This document shows, in pieces, positions 18,696-26,944 of a DNA stretch of 37,098 bases. The position numbers and the translations under genes are program-made. How positions within the stretch are numbered: the first letter of the stretch is position 1; the number at the start of each line of letters is the position of its first letter. The notes beneath the pieces are model-generated. The model did no database searches, had not been told where the DNA came from, and worked only from the letters and a program-made list of their open reading frames with translations. This stretch comes from CAYOXX01 sp964408025 (GTDB lineage: Bacteria; Acidobacteriota; DATKUA01), in contig CAYOXX010000025.1 in assembly GCA_964408025.1 (NCBI GenBank), positions 1 through 37,098 on the forward strand, in the 5' to 3' direction.

Positions 18696-18741
18696 CTGCG
18701 TGAAGCTGTGTAGGGGGGGTTCTTTAGGGCCCCCGCTCCTT

Positions 18742-19449
18742 TCAGGTCTGCATGTATTCGAGGTAGAGCTGCTCGAGGTTCTCCGCCTCCAGCTCCTCGG
18801 CGCTCTTGCTCATCACCAGGTGGCCCTCCTTCATGATGCCCACACGGTCGGCCACGTCCTTGGCGCGGAAGATGTCGTGCGTGCTCATCAGGACCGCCTT
18901 GCCCTCCTCCTTCAGCCCGCGCAGAAGGCCCAAAAACTCCGAGCCCGCCTTGGGGTCCAGACCCGCCGTCGGCTCGTCCAGCAGGATCGCCGGGGCGTTC
19001 TTGGTGATCGCTATGGCGATGCCCAGCTTCTGCCGCATCCCCTTGGAAAAGACCTTCAGGCGCTGGTCGAAAGCCCTCTCCTGCAGCCCCACGCGCCGCA
19101 TCACGGCGTGGTAGTCGTCCTTGCTCATGTCCTTGCGGCCGCCCAGCTTGGTGAAGAAGTCGAGGTTCTGCGTGGCGGTGAAGTTGCCGTAGAGCATCAC
19201 GTTCTCGCTGACGTAGGAGACGTACTTCTTCGCCTCCAGCGGGTCTTTGGTCACGTCGATGCCGTTGATCTTGGGCGTGCCGGCCGTCGGCTCGATGAAG
19301 TTGAGGAAGAGGTTGACGGTCGTCGTCTTGCCGGCGCCGTTGGCGCCCAGCAGGCAGAAGATCTCGCCCTCCTCGATGTTGAGGTTCAGGTGGTCGACGG
19401 CCAGCAGGCCGTCCTCGTAACGCTTGGTCAAATCAGTGGCTTCGATCAT
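18742..19449 (-). CDS. ABC transporter ATP-binding protein (NosF/CcmA-like)
   Basis: The ATPase that powers the neighbouring ABC-2 permeases. Seen: 235 aa; Walker A GANGAGKT (35-42), a Q-loop region that reads VSENVMLYGNFT as in NosF-like proteins, a signature FSKGM (134-138) in place of LSGGQ, Walker B AILLDEP (154-160) with a D-loop AGLD, and the switch His191. All of the parts needed for ATP hydrolysis are there. It is the only ATPase gene in the operon, although six permease genes precede it. It has the best ribosome site of the operon (AGGAGG, 8 bases upstream), consistent with a need for more copies than any one permease (inference). Confidence 0.95.
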   Translation of the reverse strand: MIEATDLTKRYEDGLLAVDHLNLNIEEGEIFCLLGANGAGKTTTVNLFLNFIEPTAGTPKINGIDVTKDPLEAKKYVSYVSENVMLYGNFTATQNLDFFTKLGGRKDMSKDDYHAVMRRVGLQERAFDQRLKVFSKGMRQKLGIAIAITKNAPAILLDEPTAGLDPKAGSEFLGLLRGLKEEGKAVLMSTHDIFRAKDVADRVGIMKEGHLVMSKSAEELEAENLEQLYLEYMQT

Positions 19450-19457
19450 TTTTACAA

Positions 19458-19463
19458 CCTCCT
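19458..19463 (-). promoter_or_regulatory. Consensus Shine-Dalgarno of the ATPase gene
   Basis: Perfect AGGAGG on the minus strand, 8 bases before the ATG at 19449. The six permeases of the same operon have weaker sites (GGGAG or GAGG types), so the single ATPase is probably translated more strongly. Confidence 0.7.
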
Positions 19464-19509
19464 AGTGCCTATCGCTTGGTTTCAGGATTATTTCTCACCC
19501 AGGTAATTC

Positions 19510-20913
19510 TCACCTCGGATCGGTTCGGGTCAGGGCTATAAAGCTCAATAGTCCCACGTTGAGATTTAGTGCCAAGAGAATGACTATTTGTAATGTCGGC
19601 AAATCCTGTTTCCCGGAGAAGCCCGCACTCGACCAAAGCGCCTCCGACTTGGGCACGGAGTCGATTGAGACGTCATTATCGGAAAACGCCCCGGAATAGA
19701 TTGATGAACGGAAGCCGAAGACCAGATGAGGGGAATCGTTATCCAGTGCGTCCTGTTCCTCGATGAACAGCAAGAGCTGCCTGCGGTACCTCTCCGCAGT
19801 ATCGATGAATTTCTGCAGACCGTAGACGCCGGTACCGCAAACGTATTGCAGCGAATCGGTAAGCAAGCCTGACGGGGATACCAGAGCGATGCGTTGTGCA
19901 GCAAGCGCTTGCGACACCTGGGTGTCCAGGTAGCGGTCCTCGATCCTCTGCACGGTGGTATCGATATCGGTGCGAAACTCCTTTATGACCTGTCCCATAG
20001 GGTCGAAGGGATCGCCCGTCCAGCCGGTGGCCGCGGGCGGCACATTTTTATACATCTCCTCCACCGTTGTTTCTATCTCCAGCCTGATCTGGGCATCAGA
20101 GGGGACGTTGATGAGTTGCTCTGCCAGCAACCTTCCTATCCCGGGAACAGCCACGACGGCAATGATCCAGATAACTAGAATAACCACCAAGGCGACGGCA
20201 GGGTTTCTGGAAACGGAGCTGACAGCCATGCCGGCCAGAAGGAAGAAGGATATCGTCAGCACAGAGAGCAGAATGGCCCAACCGATAATCCATAACGTCT
20301 CCTGGTTCAGAGGCGGCCCATCCATGAGGTATATAGTGACCAGGCTGGCGAGCATTCCCACGAAAAGAGACATCAAGAGGATTGACATCAGGCCCAAGTA
20401 TTTGCCCAGCAACAGTTTCAGTCTGGAGATCGGGTTTGAGAGAATCATCCTCAGTGTTCCGCTCTGCTTTTCCCCGGCTATCGAGGAGTAGCTGACCAGA
20501 ACCGTTAGCAGCGTCATCAGTGAGCCGATGATGAATGTCCAGTCAAGGGCCGGCAGTACCGGCGAGCGCTCGTTGTCGGAATGCTGGCGATTCGTCTCCC
20601 AGCGGCGGAACGCGTTCAGTTGCACCACGTTGGGGAGGAAGCGATCTCCGCCGTCCGCCACGAAGGACATCGACGAAGGCGGTCGCTTCACCGGCTGATT
20701 GAAGACCGCCAGGTCCTGAAGGTTGCCGCAGGCGGGCTCCATCAGACGCATGGTTTCGGTAATAGTTGCGCGGTAGTCCTCAAGCTGGTCTTGATACCGT
20801 TCTGAATAGAAATATCCGTTGGCCGTGAAGATTACTAATATCAGGGCAGAGAGAAAGAGAAACTTGGCGTCCATGAGTCCCGCGACAATAGTCTTCCTGG
20901 CTATATCGAACAT
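19510..20913 (-). CDS. ABC-2 type permease, B-type, copy 1 (B1)
   Basis: A membrane subunit of the exporter, 467 aa. Seen: an N-terminal amphipathic stretch MFDIARKTIVAGLMDAKF, a first helix (about 18-38), an outer loop with RPPSSMSFVADGGD (about 80-93), four further helices in the middle (about 125-285), a second large outer region and a last helix ending in ALTRTDPR. IAGEKQSGTLRMILSNPISR between helices 2 and 3 is the cytoplasmic coupling segment typical of the NosY-like ABC2_membrane_2 family. The ATG at 20913 is chosen, not the upstream frame start at 20988, because GAGGAGA is six bases before it and the N-terminus then aligns with the other copies. It is the most diverged B copy. Confidence 0.85.
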   Translation of the reverse strand: MFDIARKTIVAGLMDAKFLFLSALILVIFTANGYFYSERYQDQLEDYRATITETMRLMEPACGNLQDLAVFNQPVKRPPSSMSFVADGGDRFLPNVVQLNAFRRWETNRQHSDNERSPVLPALDWTFIIGSLMTLLTVLVSYSSIAGEKQSGTLRMILSNPISRLKLLLGKYLGLMSILLMSLFVGMLASLVTIYLMDGPPLNQETLWIIGWAILLSVLTISFFLLAGMAVSSVSRNPAVALVVILVIWIIAVVAVPGIGRLLAEQLINVPSDAQIRLEIETTVEEMYKNVPPAATGWTGDPFDPMGQVIKEFRTDIDTTVQRIEDRYLDTQVSQALAAQRIALVSPSGLLTDSLQYVCGTGVYGLQKFIDTAERYRRQLLLFIEEQDALDNDSPHLVFGFRSSIYSGAFSDNDVSIDSVPKSEALWSSAGFSGKQDLPTLQIVILLALNLNVGLLSFIALTRTDPR

Positions 20914-20923
20914 TGATGTCTCC

Positions 20924-22471
20924 TCAGCGAACGTCGTAGCGCAGGAAGGCCCCAAAGCCGGCCGAAACAAGCACCGCTGTTGCGACAACCAGGAAAGCTA
21001 TCGGCCAGAGGGCTGATTCGAAGTCCGTTTTTTCGACGGAGTGGGCCACAGGGGGAGTCTCGTCCGCCGGCAGCGGTCCCCAATAGCTGGGCCCCATGAA
21101 CTCGTCGTAACGCTTTCCGCTGGCCAGTTGGCTGTTGTAATACTCCACGCGCTGACGAAATCTCTCCATGTCGATATCCTCCGGATCTATGCGAGAGAAG
21201 AACTGTAGGACATTGCTGGTGAAGTACCCTTTGCGCCGGAAGTTTTCGATCAGCTCTCTGCGGTAGCGGCGCACCGCCCCCATGAAGTCCTCGTAGTTGG
21301 AGAAATTCGTACCCGCCAGCGAGTTGAAAGCATTGCGCAGGTGGTGAATCGGAGCCGCGAAGGCAAGCGCTTGCTCCAACTCCGCCTGGCGGATTTTCAC
21401 GCTTTCGTATTCGCGGAAGGCGTTCCAGACCCTGTCGGCCCTGGAGAGCATATAAGGTTCCAACTCCCGGATAAAACCTTCGGCGTCGCGGAAAGCCTCA
21501 GGCCAGGTATCGTAGATAAAATAGAGTCCCTCGCCGCCGATCGAGAAACCGCCGGTCCAGTAACCGTATCCGGCCCGCGGATAGCGCTCCCTGATTTCGC
21601 GCTCCATCTGCATCGCCTCGGCCTCGGTAGCCTTTTCAAGGTTGCCTATCTGGGAGGGGGAGGGTAGGGGCACCAGCGTATCGGCCGCGCTCTGGGCTGT
21701 TGAAGGAAGAACGATCACTAGAATTGTCCAGAGGAACAGTGAGAGTACCAGAGCCACGGAGGAACGTCGCACAGCGGCGGAGCAGGCAAGTCCCAAGGCT
21801 ATGAATACGGCCCCGTAAACCAGGGCAGCGCCGATCATGGCTGCGATGGCCGCCCATTCGAGCGGTGTGAAGCCGACGCCGATAACAAAGCTGAGCAGAA
21901 TAAAGCCCGCTGCCATGCTGAAGACGAAAGGGATCGCCAGGCAGACGACACCGCCGATAAACTTGGCGGCGAATAAAGTGGCCCGACTCCCACCGCACGA
22001 GAGCTGCACTTTCAGAATGCCCTTCTCTCGCTCGCCGCTTATTGCGTCATAAGTAAGAATTATTCCGAACAGACTGAGCACCACCGCCACAATGGTGAAG
22101 AGATCGAAAGGCGGCTGCGCGACCATCATCAGGTTGCTGCCGAAGTTCCCGCTGGCCTGGCGCGGAACCTCCCAGCGGCGCACCTGCACGCTGTTGCCGA
22201 AGCGCCTCTCCTCGCCCTGGGAGAAGATACTCAAAGCCGATGGCGGGCGGTAGAGCGTCGGGCTGATCCCCGAGGGAACATGCACCTCCTCCGTGTCGTA
22301 CCTTGCGGAGGTTTCCGCGGCCAGGTTGTGAGCGTTGCGACGCCGAATGTAATCCTCTCCAAGTACCCACATGCTTAGCATTATCAGGACGAAAGTGGTG
22401 ATCAGCGCCGCGCCGAACCTGAAGGTCATCAGGTGGTTGCGGATCTCTTTCCAGAGAAGAACTCCGAACAT
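20924..22471 (-). CDS. ABC-2 type permease, A-type, copy 1 (A1)
   Basis: A membrane subunit, 515 aa, six predicted helices. Seen: the N-terminal coupling stretch MFGVLLWKEIRNHLMTFRF shared with the other A copies, helix 1 (about 20-38), an outer loop with RPPSALSIFSQGEE (about 77-90) and RRWEVPR, helices 2-5 (about 118-255), a large outer domain of about 230 residues with HHLRNAFNSLAGT, RRYRRELIENFRRKG and GPLPADETPP, and a last helix ending in FLRYDVR. The coupling segment reads ISGEREKGILKVQLS. It is followed by B1 after 10 bp. It is the most diverged A copy. The substrate is unknown. Confidence 0.85.
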   Translation of the reverse strand: MFGVLLWKEIRNHLMTFRFGAALITTFVLIMLSMWVLGEDYIRRRNAHNLAAETSARYDTEEVHVPSGISPTLYRPPSALSIFSQGEERRFGNSVQVRRWEVPRQASGNFGSNLMMVAQPPFDLFTIVAVVLSLFGIILTYDAISGEREKGILKVQLSCGGSRATLFAAKFIGGVVCLAIPFVFSMAAGFILLSFVIGVGFTPLEWAAIAAMIGAALVYGAVFIALGLACSAAVRRSSVALVLSLFLWTILVIVLPSTAQSAADTLVPLPSPSQIGNLEKATEAEAMQMEREIRERYPRAGYGYWTGGFSIGGEGLYFIYDTWPEAFRDAEGFIRELEPYMLSRADRVWNAFREYESVKIRQAELEQALAFAAPIHHLRNAFNSLAGTNFSNYEDFMGAVRRYRRELIENFRRKGYFTSNVLQFFSRIDPEDIDMERFRQRVEYYNSQLASGKRYDEFMGPSYWGPLPADETPPVAHSVEKTDFESALWPIAFLVVATAVLVSAGFGAFLRYDVR

Positions 22472-22514
22472 TATCTATCTCCCAAGCATGAATTCGCCAA
22501 GCACCTGTTTAACC

Positions 22515-23918
22515 TCATCTCGGGTCGTAGCGGGCAAGGGCGATGAAGGCGAGGATCGCCATCTGCAGGTTGCCAACCAGTATTAAGATGAACTGAAGGG
22601 CGGGCCAGCTTTGGTCCATCGGCAATCCACCTTCCCGCCAGAGCCTTTGCGAGCGGGGGACGATGCTCATTTCCACCGGCAGTTGTGAAAAGACGCCTGT
22701 ATCCGAGCTGGTGCCGTAAGAGTAGACAAGGTGGGGCGAGTTGGGATCGAGTCTGTCTCTTTCTACCGTGAAGACGTGAAGCTGTTGCTGATATCTCCTG
22801 GTCGATCTCATCAGCGATACGAATCCCGTTATTCCCGTTCCGCTGAGTTCCTGCAAGGCCACGCCCAGGAGTCCGGAAGGGGAGGCCATAGAGATAGTAT
22901 TGATTAGATTGGCCTGGCGAATCCTTTCTCCATTGGCATCATCCTCGATACTCTGCCGTGCGGTTAAAACCTGCCTTTTCCACTCCGCCCTCCAGGGAAC
23001 GTCCTCGTGGTATGGATCTCCGTACCAGGTAAACGCCCTGTCCGATTGACTGTCAGTGATCTCCTGGATAGCAGATTCCACCTCGCGTCCAACTTCGAAA
23101 TTCGAACGAACCGGAAATGCCTGCTCAGCGATGAGCCGGGCTAGGCCGGGAACCGCCACAACTATCAGCACCCAGCCTACCAGGAGAACCACCAGCGCCA
23201 CAGCCGGTCTGGCGACCATGCTGCTGACGGCCAGGCTGGCCAAGAGGAAAAATGAAAGACAAAGAACTGATAAGGCAACTGCCCAGCCGACCGCCGTCAA
23301 CACCTCGCCGGTCGCCGGCAGGGCGCTGTTGAACAACAAGATCCCAACGTTTATGGAGGCGCCGACCAGGAATGTAATTATGAGCACTGTTAAAAGACCC
23401 AGGTAATTGCCCAGGAATACCGACATTCGCGAGACCGGGAAGGAAAGCATCATCCGTAGGGTACCGTCCCTTTTCTCTCCGCAGACGGCGCCGAAGCTGA
23501 TCAGAACGGCCAACAGCGTCATCAGAGTGCCGACGATGAAGCTCCAATCGAGCGATCCGATTACGGGCATTAACCTGTTGCCGCGTATGCTCCTGTCGGG
23601 ATCTCTGTAGATAAAGGCGTTTACGGTCCAGGTGTCGGGCAACTTCGTTTCGCCGCCGTCGGCGATGAACGCGAGGGCGGAGGGCGGCTTGACCATTTGC
23701 TGCGGATAGTGCACCAATTCCATAAGGTTATCCTGCCTGGCTGCCAGCATGTTGGTGTTCGTCCTGATCGACTCGGCATAGTCTTCCGTGCAGGCCTTGT
23801 ACCGCTCGGAGTAGATAAAGGCGTTGAGGATAAACGAAAGCAGAACCAGCGTGGCAACGAACATGAATTCTGCGTCGCGCAAGCCCTTCAACAACTGATG
23901 CTTAGCGATTGTTAACAC
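22515..23918 (-). CDS. ABC-2 type permease, B-type, copy 2 (B2)
   Basis: A paralogue of B1 and B3 with the same layout: 467 aa, six predicted helices. Seen: IAKHQLLKGLRDAEFMFV at the N-terminus, KPPSALAFIADGGE in the first outer loop, the coupling segment CGEKRDGTLRMMLSFPVSR, ASPSGLLGVALQELSGTG and RRYQQQLHVF in the second outer domain, and the C-terminus FIALARYDPR. The start is GTG 23918: AGGGGA lies 7 bases upstream and the product aligns with B1 and B3, whereas the ATG at 24014 lies well inside A2. It follows A2 after 11 bp. Its last 20 residues are identical to those of B3. Confidence 0.85.
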   Translation of the reverse strand: MLTIAKHQLLKGLRDAEFMFVATLVLLSFILNAFIYSERYKACTEDYAESIRTNTNMLAARQDNLMELVHYPQQMVKPPSALAFIADGGETKLPDTWTVNAFIYRDPDRSIRGNRLMPVIGSLDWSFIVGTLMTLLAVLISFGAVCGEKRDGTLRMMLSFPVSRMSVFLGNYLGLLTVLIITFLVGASINVGILLFNSALPATGEVLTAVGWAVALSVLCLSFFLLASLAVSSMVARPAVALVVLLVGWVLIVVAVPGLARLIAEQAFPVRSNFEVGREVESAIQEITDSQSDRAFTWYGDPYHEDVPWRAEWKRQVLTARQSIEDDANGERIRQANLINTISMASPSGLLGVALQELSGTGITGFVSLMRSTRRYQQQLHVFTVERDRLDPNSPHLVYSYGTSSDTGVFSQLPVEMSIVPRSQRLWREGGLPMDQSWPALQFILILVGNLQMAILAFIALARYDPR

Positions 23919-23929
23919 AGCATGTTCCC

Positions 23930-25477
23930 CTAACGGACATCGTAACGGATGAAAGCTGCAAACCCGGCGGCAAAGGCAAACGCTGCCATGAATGCCAGAA
24001 TGGCGATGGGCCAAAGCGCGGCTTCAAACTCAGGCCGGCTACTCTCGAAGCGGAAAGCAGGAACAATATCGGCCGGTAACGGCTCCCACTGTCTCCAATC
24101 CATCTCACCGGCGAAATCTTCGCCGCTATTTTCTCTTTCCTGGTATACGGCGTATCTCTGTTCCCACAGTTCCTGCGAATATGCTACCTCCCTGGGGAGG
24201 CGGGAGAAGAACTCAATGACGTTCTCGTCGAAATACCCTCTGCGCCTGAATCTCTCGAGCAGTTCATGCCGATACCGCCTGGCGTTCTCCATGAAACGGC
24301 GATTTGTAGAGTATCCGGTGCCCGCCAACGCAGTGAAGGCGTTCCGCAGGTGGGTGGCGGGAGCGGCAGAGCTAAGCCAGGAGGCGAGAACTACCTGCCT
24401 CTCCATCTGCACCTCGTGTTCTCTTTCTACCTCCCAAACCACCTCGGCTCTCTCCTGCCGAAGAGGTTCGTGAAATCTAATGAAGTCCTCCAATACGTGG
24501 AATATTGGAGGGTTGCCGTCGAAAAGCCAAGGAGACTGACCGAAAAACCCGCCGCCTCCCTCGATTCTTAATTGTCGTTCCCGGTATTCAGGGGGGACGG
24601 TGTATTCATCAACCCTGTCATTAATTTCTTCGCTGGTCACCTGGGCAATATTTGCGATCTCCGCAGAGGGGGGCAGGGGATGCAGAAGCGAAACGAGATT
24701 CGTCGAGGTCGCGGGGATGAGCGGGACTCCAAGGGTCCATAAAAGCAGTGAGAATACCAACGCTGTCGAAGATCGCTTGACCAGTGCTGAACTCATCAGG
24801 CCGACAGCGACGAACAACGCTCCGAAAAGAAGTCCGGTGAAGACCATGGCGGCGACGGCAAGCCATTGGACGGGTGCGAGTCCGATTCCGTGAACGAACT
24901 GCAGAACGATCAAGGCGCTGAGAAAGCTGACGAGGAAAGGCAGCGACAATACAGTGAGCCCCCCCAGGAACTTGACAGCAAAGATAATCCCCCGGCTCGT
25001 TCTGCTCGAACACAACATCTTGAGTGTGCCTCTCTCGCGCTCCCCGCTGACGGAGTCGTAACTGAGCAGTACCCCAAAAAGGCTTACGACTAGTGTGAAT
25101 ATGGCCAGCAGATCGAACGGGGGCTGGGCGGCCAGGAGCATGTTGTCGGTGAGGCTGTCTGAAGCCTTCCTGGGAACCTCCCACCTGCTGATCTCGACGC
25201 TGTTGCCCAGATGCTTCTCCTCGCCCTGCGCGAAAATGCTTAAGGGAGAGGGTGGGTGATGGAGAACAGGTACAGCCATTGAAGGCACCGTCACTTCGCG
25301 TGCTGCGCGGGCTGCCGATTCCGCTAGTTGGTTGTAGGAGTCGCGTCGGCGGATGTAGTCATCCCCCAATACCCAGACGCTGATCACAACGAGAACAAAA
25401 GTAGTGATCAGCGCCGCGCCGAAGCGGAAGGTCATCAGGTGGTTGCGGATCTCTTTCCAGAGGAGAACTCCGAACAT
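23930..25477 (-). CDS. ABC-2 type permease, A-type, copy 2 (A2)
   Basis: A paralogue of A1 and A3, 515 aa, six predicted helices. Seen: the shared N-terminal coupling stretch and helix 1, HPPSPLSIFAQGEEKHLGNS in the first outer loop, the coupling segment VSGERERGTLKMLCSSRTSR, and APATHLRNAFTALAGTG, RRYRHELLERFRRRG and EPLPADIVPAF in the second outer domain; the C-terminus is FIRYDVR. The ribosome site GAGG is 7 bases before the ATG. The gap from B3 is 43 bp, the same as between B2 and A1, as expected from unit duplication. Confidence 0.85.
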   Translation of the reverse strand: MFGVLLWKEIRNHLMTFRFGAALITTFVLVVISVWVLGDDYIRRRDSYNQLAESAARAAREVTVPSMAVPVLHHPPSPLSIFAQGEEKHLGNSVEISRWEVPRKASDSLTDNMLLAAQPPFDLLAIFTLVVSLFGVLLSYDSVSGERERGTLKMLCSSRTSRGIIFAVKFLGGLTVLSLPFLVSFLSALIVLQFVHGIGLAPVQWLAVAAMVFTGLLFGALFVAVGLMSSALVKRSSTALVFSLLLWTLGVPLIPATSTNLVSLLHPLPPSAEIANIAQVTSEEINDRVDEYTVPPEYRERQLRIEGGGGFFGQSPWLFDGNPPIFHVLEDFIRFHEPLRQERAEVVWEVEREHEVQMERQVVLASWLSSAAPATHLRNAFTALAGTGYSTNRRFMENARRYRHELLERFRRRGYFDENVIEFFSRLPREVAYSQELWEQRYAVYQERENSGEDFAGEMDWRQWEPLPADIVPAFRFESSRPEFEAALWPIAILAFMAAFAFAAGFAAFIRYDVR

Positions 25478-25520
25478 TTTCTACCTCACCAATATAGGTT
25501 GCCCGGACGGCATCTGTAGT

Positions 25521-26933
25521 TCACCTCGGGTCGTAGCGCGCCAGGGCGATGAAGGCGAGAATCGCCATCTGCAGGTTGCCCGCCAGGAAGAGCAGGATGT
25601 GAATCAGCGGCCAATCCTGTTCCTCGGGGAGCCCCCCCTCGAGCCAAAGTGTGTGGTAGCGGGGGAAGGAGCTCAGCTCAACCGGCCGCGTGGAGAAGGT
25701 GCCCTCGTCGATGCTTACGCCCCACGAGTAGACGTTGTGGGGAGTGTCGGGATCCAAACTGTCTCTTTGCACGGCGAAGGCGTAGAGCTGTTGGTTGTAC
25801 CTGCGGGCGTTTCTGCGGAACGCTTTGTAACCGCTGATCCCGGTTCCGCTGAGCCGCTGCAGCGCGTCGCCCAACAGTCCGGCAGGGGAAGCGCACGAAA
25901 CGGTCTGGATGAATTCGGCCTGGCGAATCCAAGCGCTGGTCGCCCTGTCGCTGATTCTTTGCATCTCGTCGGCGTATAGTTTCACATATGTAGCCCTGTT
26001 CTGGGCATCCTCTGTGAACCGATACTCGGGGGCGCTGGACCAATTGAACGTGCGATCCGGGGCGCTCACCCAAATCTCATCGCCTTTTGCGCTTGATTCA
26101 CGATCGACATCGAAGCTGGTCGGTACCGATACGGCATTTTCTCCCAGAAGCCTGGCGAGGCCTGGTATGGCGATGATGCAAACGAGCCAGAATATCATCA
26201 GGATAACCAAGGCTACTGCGGGCCGCTGAACCAGACTGCTGACCGCGATGCCTGACAGGAGAAAGAAGGAGAGGCAGAGGATGGATATTATTACGGCCCA
26301 TCCGACCGCCGTGATCACTCGCTCGGTGAGAGGCAAGGTCCCTGAGAGAAACATTATGCTGATGCTGACCGCGATACCTACGAGCAGAGTTATTGTCAGC
26401 ACGAACAATAACCCCAGGTATTTCCCCACAAATATTTTCATCCGGGATACCGGGTAGGAAAGCATCTGGCGCAGCGTCCCGTCCCGCTTCTCGCCGCAGA
26501 TCGAACCGAAACTGAGCAGGAGAGCCAGAAGTGTCATGACGGTTCCGATGATGAAGACCCAATCGACGACCGGAATGATCGGGAACATCTCGTTCCCCCG
26601 GTTAGCGAGGCTCTCGGTCCTGTGCCGGAAGGCATTGACCAATAATGTATTGGGTATTCTTTCTTCGCCCCCGTCAGCTATGAATGCCAAAGCCGAAGGA
26701 TGCTTTACCATCCGCTGGGGATACGAGGATATCTCCTGCAGGTTGCCGGCGCGGGTCGCGAGCATTCGTGTGGTGTCGGCGACAGCCTCCGACCAGTCTT
26801 CCATCGCCGACCGGGATCTCTCCGCGTAGATGAATCCGTTGGCAGCGAAAGCTACCAGCACGAGTAGGGCAATGAAGATGAACCTCGCATCTCTTAAGCC
26901 TTCGATGATCTGATGCCTGACTATCTCCAACAT
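25521..26933 (-). CDS. ABC-2 type permease, B-type, copy 3 (B3)
   Basis: A paralogue of B1 and B2, 470 aa, six predicted helices. Seen: MLEIVRHQIIEGLRDARF at the N-terminus, KHPSALAFIADGGEERIPN in the first outer loop, CGEKRDGTLRQMLSYPVSR as coupling segment, ASPAGLLGDALQRLSGTG and ARRYNQQLYAF in the outer domain, and the C-terminus FIALARYDPR. The ribosome site GAGG lies about 9 bases before the ATG. It follows A3 after 11 bp. The B copies lack part of the A outer domain, which explains their shorter length. Confidence 0.85.
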   Translation of the reverse strand: MLEIVRHQIIEGLRDARFIFIALLVLVAFAANGFIYAERSRSAMEDWSEAVADTTRMLATRAGNLQEISSYPQRMVKHPSALAFIADGGEERIPNTLLVNAFRHRTESLANRGNEMFPIIPVVDWVFIIGTVMTLLALLLSFGSICGEKRDGTLRQMLSYPVSRMKIFVGKYLGLLFVLTITLLVGIAVSISIMFLSGTLPLTERVITAVGWAVIISILCLSFFLLSGIAVSSLVQRPAVALVILMIFWLVCIIAIPGLARLLGENAVSVPTSFDVDRESSAKGDEIWVSAPDRTFNWSSAPEYRFTEDAQNRATYVKLYADEMQRISDRATSAWIRQAEFIQTVSCASPAGLLGDALQRLSGTGISGYKAFRRNARRYNQQLYAFAVQRDSLDPDTPHNVYSWGVSIDEGTFSTRPVELSSFPRYHTLWLEGGLPEEQDWPLIHILLFLAGNLQMAILAFIALARYDPR

Positions 26934-26944
26934 TAGTAATTACC

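Noticed and set aside
20914..20988. Upstream start for permease B1
   Set aside because: Overlaps A1; the ATG at 20913 has a good ribosome site and aligns with the other B copies.
23919..24014. Upstream ATG start for permease B2
   Set aside because: Lies inside A2 and adds 32 residues absent from B1 and B3; GTG 23918 fits better.
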